DNA of 64,000 nt from Rhodanobacter sp. C01 (GCF_002001045.1 NZ_MUNR01000014.1:372001-436000), one strand, 5' to 3'; positions 9,979 to 20,480 are shown, counted from the first letter of the stretch. The notes: generated by a model from the sequence alone, not told the origin. A program made the numbers and translations.

Positions 9979-10893
9979 TCAGCGCAGCAGCGCGCGCAGC
10001 CTGCTGCGGGTGAAGGCGCCGAAGCGCAATTGCTCGCACAGCGCGTCGAGCGTTCCGGGTTCGCTGCGCCGGCGCAGCAGCATGTCGGTGGCACTGGCGC
10101 CCGGTGCATCCAGTGCGATGCGGGTGAGCCTGCGGTAAAGCCGCGCCTGTTCGGCGTGTTCGCGCAATTTCGCAGCGCAGGTAGCGGCACCGCGCAGGCG
10201 CAGGAAGGGCACTTCGTCGATGCGGTCGAGCAGGTTGTCCAGGCTGCCGAAGTGGCTGAGCAGGGCGGCAGCGGTCTTGGCGCCGACGCCCGGCACGCCA
10301 GGGATGTTGTCCACTGCATCGCCGCACAGGGCGAGATAGTCGGCCACCTGCTGCGGATGCACGCCGAGCTTCTCGTGCACGCCGGCGGGGCCCCAGCGCT
10401 GGCTGCGGGCGTAGTCCCATTGTTCGTCGTGTTCGCCCAGCAACTGGCCGAAGTCCTTGTCGGCGGAGACGATCACGCTGCGCCAGCCCTGCGCGCGCAA
10501 ATGCCACACCGTGCTGCCGATCAGGTCGTCCGCCTCGAAACTGTGGTCGATCATCACGTGGATGCCGAGTGCCTCGGTGACGGCGCGGCATTGCACGAAC
10601 TGTCGTTCGAGGTCCGGTGGCGGCAGTTCGCGATTGGCCTTGTAGGGCGGGTAGATCGCGTTGCGGAACGAACTGGTCAGCGAGGCATCGAACGCCACCG
10701 CGATGTGCTCGGGTTGCGTGCGCTCCAGCAATTCGCACAGGAAGCGGGTGTAGCCGTGCACCGCGTTGACCGGATGGCCGTCCGCATCGAAGAACTCGTC
10801 CGGCATCGAATGCCAGGCGCGGAACACATACAGGCTTCCGTCGATCAGATGGACGGCTGGAAGTCCGCTTGCCGGTGTGTTCACGGCGTCCAC
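9979..10893 (-). CDS. 5'-3' exonuclease/flap endonuclease (Xni/Pol I N-domain family)
   Basis: A 304-aa stand-alone version of the DNA polymerase I 5' nuclease domain, comparable to E. coli Xni. Metal-binding acidic residues are visible at Asp18 (LIDGS), Asp70, Glu120-Asp122-Asp123 (FEADD), Asp145-Asp147 (SADKDF) and Asp192/Asp195. A helix-3-turn-helix DNA-binding stretch GDAVDNIPGVPGVGAKTAA follows at 191-209. The GTG start lies inside the end of the nitroreductase gene (13-base overlap), so the two genes are coupled. A role in flap or RNA-primer removal is inferred. Confidence 0.9.
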   Translation of the reverse strand: MDAVNTPASGLPAVHLIDGSLYVFRAWHSMPDEFFDADGHPVNAVHGYTRFLCELLERTQPEHIAVAFDASLTSSFRNAIYPPYKANRELPPPDLERQFVQCRAVTEALGIHVMIDHSFEADDLIGSTVWHLRAQGWRSVIVSADKDFGQLLGEHDEQWDYARSQRWGPAGVHEKLGVHPQQVADYLALCGDAVDNIPGVPGVGAKTAAALLSHFGSLDNLLDRIDEVPFLRLRGAATCAAKLREHAEQARLYRRLTRIALDAPGASATDMLLRRRSEPGTLDALCEQLRFGAFTRSRLRALLR

Positions 10894-11450
10894 GTGCCGA
10901 GCAGATCGGCCAGCACCGGGCGGTCACGGTCAGGCACTTCGAGCTGTGGCGTGCCCAGGTGGATGAAGCCGATTACGTGCTCGTCTTCCGCCAGACCGAG
11001 GATTGTCGCCACTTCGCGGTCGTAGGCAGCCCAGCCGGTCAGCCATTGCGCACCGTAGCCGAGTGCGTACGCACCGAGCAGGATGTTGTAGGCGACGTTG
11101 CCGGCGCACAGCTTCTGCTCGATCTCCGGCACCTTGCTGTCGGCGTGCAGGCAGGCGACTACCACCATCACCAGCGGGGCGAAGGTATAGCGCAGGCGCT
11201 CCTTCTCCAGCTTGGCCTCGGACATGTCGGGGCTGTTGCGGATCGCGATGGCAGTCAGTCGCTCGCCGAAGCGAAGTTTCGCCTCTTCTTGCAAGCGGAT
11301 CAGCCGAAACGGCACCAGCTTGCCATGGTCGGGCACGCGGATCGCTGCCTCCAGCAAGGCGTGCAGGGTCGCCTCGTCCGGTGCCGGTTCGCCGAGCTGG
11401 CGCGAGGGCACGGAATGGCGTTGCTGGAGCAGGGATAACGAGCCGGACAT
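10881..11450 (-). CDS. Nitroreductase family protein, YdjA-like
   Basis: A 189-aa FMN-dependent oxidoreductase of the small YdjA type. Family features are RHSVPSRQLGEPAP near the N-terminus (FMN phosphate contact), RVPDHGKLVPFRL (38-50), CAGNVAYNILLGAYALGYG (115-133) and the C-terminal GFIHLGTPQ. The ATG at 11450 aligns with the family start; another in-frame ATG ten codons upstream is possible, and neither has a clear ribosome site. The physiological substrate is unknown. Confidence 0.9.
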   Translation of the reverse strand: MSGSLSLLQQRHSVPSRQLGEPAPDEATLHALLEAAIRVPDHGKLVPFRLIRLQEEAKLRFGERLTAIAIRNSPDMSEAKLEKERLRYTFAPLVMVVVACLHADSKVPEIEQKLCAGNVAYNILLGAYALGYGAQWLTGWAAYDREVATILGLAEDEHVIGFIHLGTPQLEVPDRDRPVLADLLGTWTP

Positions 11451-11603
11451 GGAGAAAACCGAATGGGTGGAGTGGCCCATGCTAGCCGGCAAGCGAATGT
11501 TGTGCGATGAGCTCGGAAGCACCGTCACCTCCGGTTTCGCATACAGGCGGGACTTTGGCATGCCACAAATCAGGCGTACGATATGCGCATCCGGGGGCTT
11601 CCC

Positions 11604-13313
11604 ATGATGCGATTGCTGATCTGCGTGGCCGCATTCAGCCTGCTGGCTTTTGCACAGCCAGAAGCCGCGTATGCCGATGCCGAACCCATTCCGGTGAGCC
11701 TGCGTGTGGCTGCGCTGCCGGAGGGGGTTGACCCTGCCGCAGCTACGGTGACGGCGGGTGCATGGGATACCGCCTTTCAGCCCGTCAAGAGCGATGTGCT
11801 GGTATTCGACAAGGGAGTTGCACGCTGGTATCGCCTGCAGCTCCTGGCAGACTGGCACGAGCACAGCCCGCCATTGCTGGTGATACAGAACGCACGCTTT
11901 CAGCCGGTGACACTGTTCGTTGCGCCGGAGTTCCGGCCAATGGTCGAATACCACGCGCAGAGCGGCCGCGATCCGCGTTTCTCGCGTCGCGCCCTGGTTT
12001 TCGAGCTGCCCCAGAATCTCGGTGCTGCCCAGAGTGCCTATCTCCGTGTATCCGCTTCGAGCAAGCGCATGCCGTTCAGCGCGAAAGTCTATCCAGAGGA
12101 GGGCTATCAGGCCGCCGATATCCGCTGGGCGCGGTTGATGACATTCTTCGAGGCCGTGCAACTCACCATGATCCTGGTCGGGCTGACACTCTGGCTTGCC
12201 TTGCGCGAGAAGCTGTACGGATTTTTTGTCGGTTACCTGACACCGCAGTTTTTCTATCTGCTGGTGTCTACCGGCGACCTTTATTTATTGCCGGGCGGCC
12301 GGTGGCTGGAACCATTGGGCATCCGTGTGCTGTGGTTTGTGGCGGCCCTGAGTACGCCATTCGCGCTGTCGTTTCTCATCGAGTTCTGCGATATGCGTCG
12401 CATCGCGCCGCATTTTGCGCGCGTGCTGTCCTGGTTGCGGGCGCCGTGGGTAGTGTTGACGCTGACCTCGCTGCTGCCGATGAGCTTTCACGATGGGAAC
12501 AGCCTGCAGCCGGATATCGGCAATATGCTGTTCCTGATCTGCGGGGCGGTTGCGATTCTCGCGGTGGTCGTGGCATGGCGTCGCGGTAGCGTGGCGGCCG
12601 GCATCTTTTTGCTCGCATGGAGCCCGCAATCGGTATTCACCGCACTGCGTGCCGCGCAATTGCTGTTGGCGACCCCGCTGCCCGGCTGGCTTGAATTTAC
12701 CCTGCCGGCGTCGCTGTCGTTGTCCAGTCTGGTACTGACACTCGGACTGGGAGTGTCCACGCTGCAAATACGCCGTGAGCGCGATCATGCACGCGACGAA
12801 GCACAGCACGATGCGCTGACCGGGCTGCACAATCGCCGGGCCTTGATGGTGCGCATGGCCGAGGCGCTGGCCGCAGCGCGGCAGGCGCGGCAATCGCTGT
12901 CGTTGATCTTTCTCGATCTCGATCACTTCAAGGTGGTCAATGATCATCACGGGCATCTTGTCGGCGACGCCTGCCTGCGAATCGTGGCCGAACGCATTCA
13001 GTACGAGCTGCGGCCGGGCGACATTCTGGCGCGCTGGGGCGGCGAGGAGTTCGTGGTGTTGCTGCTCCATACCGGGCGGCAGGAAGCAGAAGCCATCGGC
13101 GAACGCATACGCCGCCGTGTCGAGTCCGATCCGTTCCAGGCTGGTGGCGAGACAGTCAGGTTGACCGTCAGTCTGGGCGTCTCCGGTTTCGCGGGCGCAG
13201 GGCAGGATTCGCCCGAACAGTTGATCGAGCAGGCTGACGCCGCGCTGTACCGCGCCAAGTCAGATGGACGCAACTGCGTTGCGGTCTATCCGGCGTTCGG
13301 TGCGGCCGCCTGA
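11604..13313 (+). CDS. Membrane diguanylate cyclase with 7TMR-DISM sensor
   Basis: A 569-aa protein with signal peptide (to about residue 24), a periplasmic 7TMR-DISM-type extracellular domain (about 30-170), seven hydrophobic helices (about 175-385) and a C-terminal GGDEF domain. The active-site motif is GGEEF (479-483) and the inhibitory I-site RPGD (470-473) sits the canonical five residues before it, so active, product-inhibited cyclic-di-GMP synthesis is expected. The ATG at 11604 is preferred because GGGGG lies six bases upstream; an in-frame ATG at 11583 would add seven residues. It is divergent from the nitroreductase. Confidence 0.93.
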   Translation: MMRLLICVAAFSLLAFAQPEAAYADAEPIPVSLRVAALPEGVDPAAATVTAGAWDTAFQPVKSDVLVFDKGVARWYRLQLLADWHEHSPPLLVIQNARFQPVTLFVAPEFRPMVEYHAQSGRDPRFSRRALVFELPQNLGAAQSAYLRVSASSKRMPFSAKVYPEEGYQAADIRWARLMTFFEAVQLTMILVGLTLWLALREKLYGFFVGYLTPQFFYLLVSTGDLYLLPGGRWLEPLGIRVLWFVAALSTPFALSFLIEFCDMRRIAPHFARVLSWLRAPWVVLTLTSLLPMSFHDGNSLQPDIGNMLFLICGAVAILAVVVAWRRGSVAAGIFLLAWSPQSVFTALRAAQLLLATPLPGWLEFTLPASLSLSSLVLTLGLGVSTLQIRRERDHARDEAQHDALTGLHNRRALMVRMAEALAAARQARQSLSLIFLDLDHFKVVNDHHGHLVGDACLRIVAERIQYELRPGDILARWGGEEFVVLLLHTGRQEAEAIGERIRRRVESDPFQAGGETVRLTVSLGVSGFAGAGQDSPEQLIEQADAALYRAKSDGRNCVAVYPAFGAAA

Positions 13314-13330
13314 ATCGGCCACACTCAAGA

Positions 13331-15014
<1,684 letters not shown>

Positions 15015-15031
15015 ACGCCTGGCATGAAACG

Positions 15032-15058
15032 AACCACCCCGCGCAAGGCGGGGTGGTT
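15032..15058. terminator. Strong hairpin between pntAA and the DUF3106 gene
   Basis: An 11-bp perfect stem AACCACCCCGC/GCGGGGTGGTT with loop GCAAG. It lies 17 bases after pntAA and just after the convergent DUF3106 gene. The AA/TT ends give it short U-tracts in both directions, so it may terminate both transcripts. Confidence 0.8.
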
Positions 15059-15065
15059 GCTTGAG

Positions 15066-15650
15066 TCAGATGCCGTCAGATGGCGAGGGTGACCTAGGCC
15101 CTGGCGGATGATCACCGGGTGGTGGAGGCGGCAGGCCGGCATGGCCGGGTTGATGCATCCAGCGCTCGCGTTGCGCCGGTGGCAGGTCCTGCCATTCCCG
15201 CATGAGCCTCTCGCGTTGTTGCGGCGGCAATTGCTGGAAGCGCTCGAAGGTGGCGTGCAACTGTTTGCGCTGCTCGGGCGAAAGTTCGTGGAACTTGAGT
15301 TCGTTGGCTCGTGCCTGCCGGCGCTGTTCCGGAGTCATCTGCTGCCAGTTGGCGATGCGTTCGCGAATCTGCTCGCGTTCGTCCGGCGGCAGGGTGACCC
15401 AGTGTTCGGCCTTCTCCAGCATGCGTGCCTGCCGCCGTGGCGGCAGCGTGTTCCATTGCTGCCGCAGCGGTGCAAGCATTTCGCGTTGTGCGGGATCGAG
15501 ACTGCTCCACGGGCGCGGCGGCGGAGGTGGCATGTCGCCACGCGGCGGCGGGGGAGGCGGCATGTCCTGCGCGCGCAGCGGGGTGGCAAGGATGCCGCCG
15601 AGCAGTGCAGCGAACAGCAGGAGCAGGCTTGAATGAGGGTGTCGGATCAT
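15066..15650 (-). CDS. DUF3106 domain periplasmic protein
   Basis: A 194-aa exported protein: signal peptide about 1-27, a poly-proline stretch, then repeated helical units of the form W-x2-L-P-x2-R (WNTLPPRRQ, WVTLPPDER, WQQMTPEQR, FQQLPPQQR, WQDLPPAQR) and a proline-rich tail. This repeat pattern is the DUF3106 family, whose function is unknown. It is the last gene of the sigma factor/membrane protein/DUF3106 set, an order also found in betaproteobacteria (recalled). Confidence 0.85.
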   Translation of the reverse strand: MIRHPHSSLLLLFAALLGGILATPLRAQDMPPPPPPRGDMPPPPPRPWSSLDPAQREMLAPLRQQWNTLPPRRQARMLEKAEHWVTLPPDEREQIRERIANWQQMTPEQRRQARANELKFHELSPEQRKQLHATFERFQQLPPQQRERLMREWQDLPPAQRERWMHQPGHAGLPPPPPGDHPPGPRSPSPSDGI

Positions 15651-15653
15651 GGC

Positions 15654-16070
15654 TCAGCGGTTTGCCGGCTGGCTGTCGTTGGCGGCCAGCCAGCCGTAGA
15701 AGTCGAGGTTCTGGTAGAGGTTCGGGTCGGTCTTGTCGGCGTCGGGCGGCAACTCGTTGTCAAGGTCGGCGTTCTGGTCGGCCGCAGTGGCCATTTGCGG
15801 TGCATGACTCACCGAGTGGCGTGGCAACGGTTGCCACACCATCAGCGCGGCCAGCGCGATGGCCGCGAATGCGCCAGTCGGAATCAGCCAGCGGGCCGTG
15901 TGGCGTTGCGGTGCCTGTGCGACGGCCAACACCTCCCTTCGGGCTGCGCGCAAGCGGCCGGCAGTGACCGGGTCGATGCGCTGTGCGGCTTCGTGATAAA
16001 GCTCGCGGGCGCGCTGTTCGAGTGCCTTGTGTTGCCGGTTGTCCGGCCGTTCTTTATCGGACGAGGTCAT
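15654..16070 (-). CDS. Single-span membrane protein, DUF3619-like, possible anti-sigma factor
   Basis: A 138-aa protein with a charged cytosolic N-terminal segment (1-60, helical, including HKALEQRARELYHEAAQRID), one membrane helix (about 61-79) and an acidic periplasmic tail. The layout and position right after an ECF-type sigma factor, with a four-base ATGA overlap, resemble anti-sigma factors and the DUF3619 family. No zinc HxxxCxxC motif is present. The function is inferred from context only. Confidence 0.65.
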   Translation of the reverse strand: MTSSDKERPDNRQHKALEQRARELYHEAAQRIDPVTAGRLRAARREVLAVAQAPQRHTARWLIPTGAFAAIALAALMVWQPLPRHSVSHAPQMATAADQNADLDNELPPDADKTDPNLYQNLDFYGWLAANDSQPANR

Positions 16071-16696
16071 CGCCAGTCCTCCAGTTGATCGCGCAGATGA
16101 TGCATGGCGCGTGACAGATGGGTTTTCACGCTGCCTTCGGAGCAGCCCATGGCCTGCGCGGTCTCCGCCACGTCCAGCCCTTCCAGCATGCGCAACATGA
16201 ATGCCTCGCGCTGGCGTTGCGGCAACTGCTTCACCGCGACAGCCATGTCCGCATAGGACTGCGCGTCCTGCAGGCGGTCGAGCGGACCGGGGCCATGATC
16301 TGCAGGCTCCCAGGTGGGCAGCTCGTCGCCGTTGTCATCATGGCCGCCGCCGAGCCAGCCCACCACGATCGAGCGCACCTTGCGACGGCGCTGCAGATCG
16401 ACGATGCGTCGGCGCAGGATGCCCCAGAACAGCGGGGGCCACTCCATAGCGGGTCGCTCGCGGTAATGCTTGACCAGTCGCAGCATGGCGTCCTGCACGG
16501 CGTCCATGGCGTCCTCGCGCTGGCGCAGCTGCATTTCGGCCATGCGGAACGCACGGCGCTCCACCTGGGCCAGGAATGCGTCCAGCGTGGCGGGCGTTTC
16601 GCGGGTGTCGCTGAACAGTTCCGCTTCGAGCGTGCCGGCCACGCTGTTCATGGCTGCCGCGTCCGCATCGTCAATTGACGCATCCTGGGGCTCCAT
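16067..16696 (-). CDS. ECF-type RNA polymerase sigma factor
   Basis: A 209-aa sigma-70-family protein with region 2 at about 40-106 (AMDAVQDAMLRLVKHY, FWGILRRRIVDLQRR) and region 4 at about 152-203 (KQLPQRQREAFMLRMLEGL, then the helix-turn-helix ETAQAMGCSEGSVKTHLSRA). An acidic linker joins them. The start is uncertain: ATG at 16696 is used, while an upstream GTG at 16747 would add 17 residues. It is coupled to the one-span membrane protein and divergent from pntAB. Its target promoters are unknown, but the cassette itself is the obvious candidate. Confidence 0.85.
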   Translation of the reverse strand: MEPQDASIDDADAAAMNSVAGTLEAELFSDTRETPATLDAFLAQVERRAFRMAEMQLRQREDAMDAVQDAMLRLVKHYRERPAMEWPPLFWGILRRRIVDLQRRRKVRSIVVGWLGGGHDDNGDELPTWEPADHGPGPLDRLQDAQSYADMAVAVKQLPQRQREAFMLRMLEGLDVAETAQAMGCSEGSVKTHLSRAMHHLRDQLEDWR

Positions 16697-16800
16697 CGGT
16701 TCGGTTCCCGTGTTCAACGCGGCAGACTCGCACGGGTTGACTGGCACCCGTATGATGCAAACACAACGTCCTGGCGGGCAGCTCTCATAGGGGTGGGGTC

Positions 16801-17106
16801 ATGATCGACGGTTTCCTGGCGCTGTATATCTTCATGCTGGCCGCATTTACCGGCTATGAAATCATTGCGCGGGTGCCGGTGATCCTGCATACGCCGTTGA
16901 TGTCCGGTTCCAACTTCGTGCACGGTATTGTGCTGGTTGGGGCGATGATCGCGCTAGGCCACGCCGAAACCCCGTTCGAGATCGCGATCGGCTTCATCGG
17001 CGTGCTGCTGGGGGCAGGCAACGCAGCCGGCGGTTACGTGGTGACCGAGCGGATGCTGGAGATGTTCAAGTCCAGCAAGCCGGACACCGGCAAGGGGAGC
17101 AGGTGA
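16801..17106 (+). CDS. pntAB: NAD(P)+ transhydrogenase, alpha subunit part 2 (membrane)
   Basis: A 101-aa membrane polypeptide with three hydrophobic helices, part of the proton channel (domain II) of the transhydrogenase. The MSGSNFVHGIVLVGA segment and the AAGGYVVTERML end are characteristic. It is coupled to pntB through a TGATG overlap. The spacer 16697-16800 must supply a promoter separate from pntAA; TATGAT at 16751-16756 is a possible -10 but no well-spaced -35 is seen. Confidence 0.95.
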   Translation: MIDGFLALYIFMLAAFTGYEIIARVPVILHTPLMSGSNFVHGIVLVGAMIALGHAETPFEIAIGFIGVLLGAGNAAGGYVVTERMLEMFKSSKPDTGKGSR

Positions 17107-18587
17107 TGAGCTGGCTGCCGGACCTCATCAAGGCCTGTTACTTCCTCGCTGCCCTGCTGTTCATCCTGGGCCTGAAACGCATGAGTTCGCCACGCACGGC
17201 GCGCGGCGGCATCGTCTGGGCGGGCTACGGCATGCTGCTGGCGGTGCTTGCCACGTTCTTCCTGCCGGACATGCACCACCTTTCATTGATTGTCGCGGCG
17301 GTGTTGATCGGTGTCAGTGCGGCCTGGTGGAGCGGTCGGCGCGTGGCGATGACCGCGATGCCGCAGATGGTGGCGCTGTACAACGGCATGGGCGGCGGGG
17401 CGGCGGCGGCGATCGGTGCGGTCGAGCTGATCGGCTACGTGCGCAAGCTGGCGCTGCTGCATCCGCCGGGCATCCCGGACACGTCACCGCTGCGTCCGGA
17501 AAGCTGGGCGATCAACGCGCTGCCCCCGATACCGACGGTCGCGGTGCTGTCGCCGATCGAACTGTTGCTGGGCGTGCTGGGCGCGCTGATCGGCGCGGTG
17601 AGTTTTTCCGGCTCGCTGATCGCGTTCGCCAAGTTGCAGGGCTGGTTGGACAAGCGCTTCGTGTTTCCCGGGCAGCGCATGGTCAACATGCTGTTGCTGG
17701 CGGCCGCAGTAGTGGCGGGCATCGCGCTGGCCAGCGGTCACGCCAGTCTGGTGCTGATCGTGGCGTTCTTTGCGCTGGCACTGCTGTTCGGGCTGATGAT
17801 GACCTTGCCGATCGGTGGCGCCGACATGCCGGTGGTGATCTCGCTGTACAACGCCTTCACCGGCCTGGCGGTGGCGTTCGAGGGCTTCGTGCTGGGCAAC
17901 GAGGCGATGATCATCGCCGGCACCGTGGTCGGCGCAGCGGGCACCTTGCTGACCCAGTTGATGGCGAAGGCGATGAACCGTTCGATCGGCAATGTGCTGT
18001 TCGGCAGCTTTGGCGCGGCGGCAGGCGCGGCAGCGCAGGAAATCGGCGGCAGCCAGAAACCGATCGAGGCCAGCGATGCGGCGGTGATGATGGCCTACGC
18101 CGAGCGCGTGGTGATCGTGCCCGGCTACGGCATGGCGGTGGCGCAGGCACAGCACAAGGTGTGGGAATTCGCCAAGCTGCTGATCGAGCGCGGGGTGAAG
18201 GTGAAGTTCGCGATCCATCCGGTGGCCGGTCGCATGCCCGGCCACATGAACGTGCTGCTGGCCGAGGCCGGCGTGCCGTACGACCTGATTGCCGACATGG
18301 ACGACATCAATCCCGAGTTCCCGACCACCGACGTGGCGCTGGTGATCGGTGCCAACGATGTGGTCAACCCGCTGGCGAAGACCGATCCGGCCTCACCGAT
18401 CTACGGCATGCCGATCCTCGACGTAAGCGCGGCCAGACACGTGATCGTGGTCAAGCGCGGCAAGGGCACCGGTTTCGCCGGTATCGAGAATGCGCTGTTC
18501 TATGCGGACAACACCCGCATGCTCTATGGTGATGGTCAGGCCGCAGCTGGCCAGCTGGTGACGGAAATTAAGACGCTCGACACCTGA
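17106..18587 (+). CDS. pntB: NAD(P)+ transhydrogenase, beta subunit
   Basis: A 493-aa subunit with about nine membrane helices (domain II) followed by the NADP(H)-binding domain III. The C-terminal domain shows VPGYGMAVAQAQHKV (Rossmann loop), HPVAGRMPGHMNVLLAEA, GANDVVNP and VVKRGKGTGFAGIENALFY, all conserved in PntB. ATG 17106 follows GGAGCAGG. The gene converges with the next one, their stops being one base apart. The enzyme supplies NADPH using the proton gradient. Confidence 0.97.
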   Translation: MSWLPDLIKACYFLAALLFILGLKRMSSPRTARGGIVWAGYGMLLAVLATFFLPDMHHLSLIVAAVLIGVSAAWWSGRRVAMTAMPQMVALYNGMGGGAAAAIGAVELIGYVRKLALLHPPGIPDTSPLRPESWAINALPPIPTVAVLSPIELLLGVLGALIGAVSFSGSLIAFAKLQGWLDKRFVFPGQRMVNMLLLAAAVVAGIALASGHASLVLIVAFFALALLFGLMMTLPIGGADMPVVISLYNAFTGLAVAFEGFVLGNEAMIIAGTVVGAAGTLLTQLMAKAMNRSIGNVLFGSFGAAAGAAAQEIGGSQKPIEASDAAVMMAYAERVVIVPGYGMAVAQAQHKVWEFAKLLIERGVKVKFAIHPVAGRMPGHMNVLLAEAGVPYDLIADMDDINPEFPTTDVALVIGANDVVNPLAKTDPASPIYGMPILDVSAARHVIVVKRGKGTGFAGIENALFYADNTRMLYGDGQAAAGQLVTEIKTLDT

Positions 18588-18588
18588 C

Positions 18589-19041
18589 CTATCGATCAGC
18601 GTTGATGGTGCGGGCGCGCTTGCCTGCTGGCCGCCACGCCAGCCATGCCGCCAGCAACATGGCCAGTCCCGTCCAGACGAGATCGGCCCGTACCAGCGCC
18701 AGTCGCGCCAGTTGCCACAACATGCCGAAACCGGCCGTGCGCAGCGCGTCGATCAGGCCCATGCCCATGTTGCCGGCAATCTGCACGGCAGCGATCAGCA
18801 TGTTGACGTAGACCGCTGCCAACGCGGTGGCCAGAGCTGCCAGCACGGCGGCGGCAGTACCTGGTCGACGCACGCCATGACGTATCGCCCATGCCAGCAG
18901 GGCACCGATCAGCAGTGCCAGCCACGGCAGCGGATGGCCGAGATACAGCGTCACGACCATCCAGATTGCGCCGGCGGCGAGCCCAAGCATGGCGGTACTG
19001 AACAGGGCGAACACAAACAGCAACACGGCGCGCGGGCTCAT
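18589..19041 (-). CDS. Small integral membrane protein, function unknown
   Basis: A 150-aa protein with about four or five hydrophobic helices (about 5-28, 38-55, 61-85, 98-118, 120-138) and a basic C-terminal tail (RPAGKRARTINADR). No domain is recognised. It stands alone on the minus strand, converging with pntB. The 225-base spacer to sufT that follows its start holds no gene; a CATAAT hexamer just upstream of sufT is the only promoter-like feature seen there. Confidence 0.75.
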   Translation of the reverse strand: MSPRAVLLFVFALFSTAMLGLAAGAIWMVVTLYLGHPLPWLALLIGALLAWAIRHGVRRPGTAAAVLAALATALAAVYVNMLIAAVQIAGNMGMGLIDALRTAGFGMLWQLARLALVRADLVWTGLAMLLAAWLAWRPAGKRARTINADR

Positions 19042-19266
19042 CGGTAACCGTACGGCAAGACAGCTGGAAACATGCGTTTGTCCATGGGCAAAGCGGCCAT
19101 CATAGCGTGCTGGCGGTCCGCAGCAGCCGAGTGCCGTTGCCGTGAACCCTTGTGTTCAGAGGTTCCGGCCTGATCTGGGACAGGCAGGGCCGTCCAACGG
19201 GCGGCATAATAGACAACCTGGGTTCGACGCATGGTCGCATCCGCAGATACGGGATTGGCGAGTGGC

Positions 19267-19824
19267 ATGAGTGGTTTCAGTCTGAGCAGTGAACCCTTCA
19301 CCCTGTTGCGTGATTGCGCGGCTGTGATGGTGCCGCAGGGTGACGTGGTGAGCCTGCCGGCTGGCCAGATCGGCTACATCACCCAGGCCTTGGGTGGCAG
19401 TTTCACCGTATACGTGGAGGGCAACCTGTTCCGCATCGCCGGCAAGGATGCCGATGCGCTGGGCAAGGAGCCGCCTGCGCCGATCGAGGTTGCTGCCGAT
19501 GCCACCGACGCGGATGTGGAAAAACTCGCGTGGGACCAGTTGCGCACCGTGTTCGATCCGGAGATCCCGGTCAATGTGGTCGAGCTGGGGCTGGTCTACG
19601 ACCTGAGCCTGGAACAGACTGCCACGGGCGAGCGCAAGGTCTACGTGAAGCTGACGCTGACCGCACCTGGCTGCGGCATGGGCGACATCCTGGTGGACGA
19701 TGCGCGCACCAAGCTGGAGATGATTCCCACGGTCACCGAAGCGGACGTGGATCTGGTGTTCGATCCGCCATGGAGCCACTCGATGATGTCCGACGCGGCC
19801 AAGCTGGAAACCGGCATGCTGTGA
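19267..19824 (+). CDS. sufT: Fe-S cluster assembly protein SufT
   Basis: A 185-aa protein with the N-terminal SufT segment (RDCAAVMVPQGD, AGQIGYITQALGGSFTVYVEGNLFRIAGKD) followed by a DUF59/MIP18 domain (about 85-170) carrying DPEIPVNVVELGLVYDL and TAPGCGMGDIL. Cys136 is the conserved family cysteine. SufT helps mature Fe-S proteins. ATG 19267 gives the usual family N-terminus; an upstream in-frame ATG at 19231 would add 12 residues. Other suf genes are not in the window. Confidence 0.92.
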   Translation: MSGFSLSSEPFTLLRDCAAVMVPQGDVVSLPAGQIGYITQALGGSFTVYVEGNLFRIAGKDADALGKEPPAPIEVAADATDADVEKLAWDQLRTVFDPEIPVNVVELGLVYDLSLEQTATGERKVYVKLTLTAPGCGMGDILVDDARTKLEMIPTVTEADVDLVFDPPWSHSMMSDAAKLETGML

Positions 19825-19826
19825 GT

Positions 19827-19865
19827 TTCGTCCTCTCCCCGTCGGGGAGGGGGCCAGGGTGAGGG
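19827..19865. repeat. CCTCTCCCC...GGGTGAGGGG dispersed-type palindrome
   Basis: CTCCCC-GT-CGGGGAG followed by GGGCCAGGGTGAGGGGA lies between the convergent ends of sufT and the asparaginase gene. It resembles widespread Xanthomonadales intergenic repeats and the copy at 5254-5287. It may also help terminate transcription, though no T-run is present. Confidence 0.55.
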
Positions 19866-19884
19866 GACAGTCTTGCGATAGTTC

Positions 19885-20376
19885 TCAGCCAGCCGCTTCC
19901 TCGAAGCGGTTGGCGTCGCGGTTCTTGCGCACCTTGGCCGGATCCCACACGCGACCGTTCATGGTGATGTAGACGCCATCAGGCAGCGTTTGCACTGCGG
20001 CCACGGCGCAGCCGATGTTGAACACCGCGTCGGAGCCCTGGAAACGCGCCGGGTTCAGTGCGCCGGTCAGCACGATCACCTTGCCCTTGATGTTCGCCAG
20101 TTCGCGCGCGGTATCGACCATCGTGTCGGTGCCGTGGGTGACCAGCACATGGCGATGCGGCTGTGCCTCGATCGTGGAACGTACCAGCGCGCGATCCTCG
20201 GCGGCCATGTGCAGGCTGTCCTTGCGCAGGATCGGGATCACGTCGAACTGGAACGCCACACCGAGCTGGCCGAGGATCTCGCCGATCTGCGGTGCGCCGA
20301 TCTTGTAGTCCGACTTGTCGTCGAAGTAGATCTTGTCGATGGTGCCGCCGGTGGTGACGATGGTCAGATGCTGCAT
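19885..20376 (-). CDS. Half-length asparaginase-family protein
   Basis: A 163-aa protein equivalent to the N-terminal domain of type I/II L-asparaginases (normally about 330 aa). Both catalytic triads of that domain are visible: Thr12 in TTGGTID and Thr83-Asp84 in THGTDTM. LTGALNPARFQGSDAVFN follows in place of the LTGS region. The C-terminal domain is absent, and no remnant is seen downstream in 19825-19884. The ATG at 20376 starts right at the first strand (MQHLTIVTTGG). Activity is uncertain; single-domain members may still dimerise. Confidence 0.8.
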   Translation of the reverse strand: MQHLTIVTTGGTIDKIYFDDKSDYKIGAPQIGEILGQLGVAFQFDVIPILRKDSLHMAAEDRALVRSTIEAQPHRHVLVTHGTDTMVDTARELANIKGKVIVLTGALNPARFQGSDAVFNIGCAVAAVQTLPDGVYITMNGRVWDPAKVRKNRDANRFEEAAG

Positions 20377-20480
20377 GTCGATGGGCCGTGGAGGAAGTCG
20401 CGGCATTTTAGCCTGTGCAGCCATGACACGGGTTGCGCCGCCCCTTGTTTGCGGGATGCAGCGCGCCCAAGGCGCCCCTG

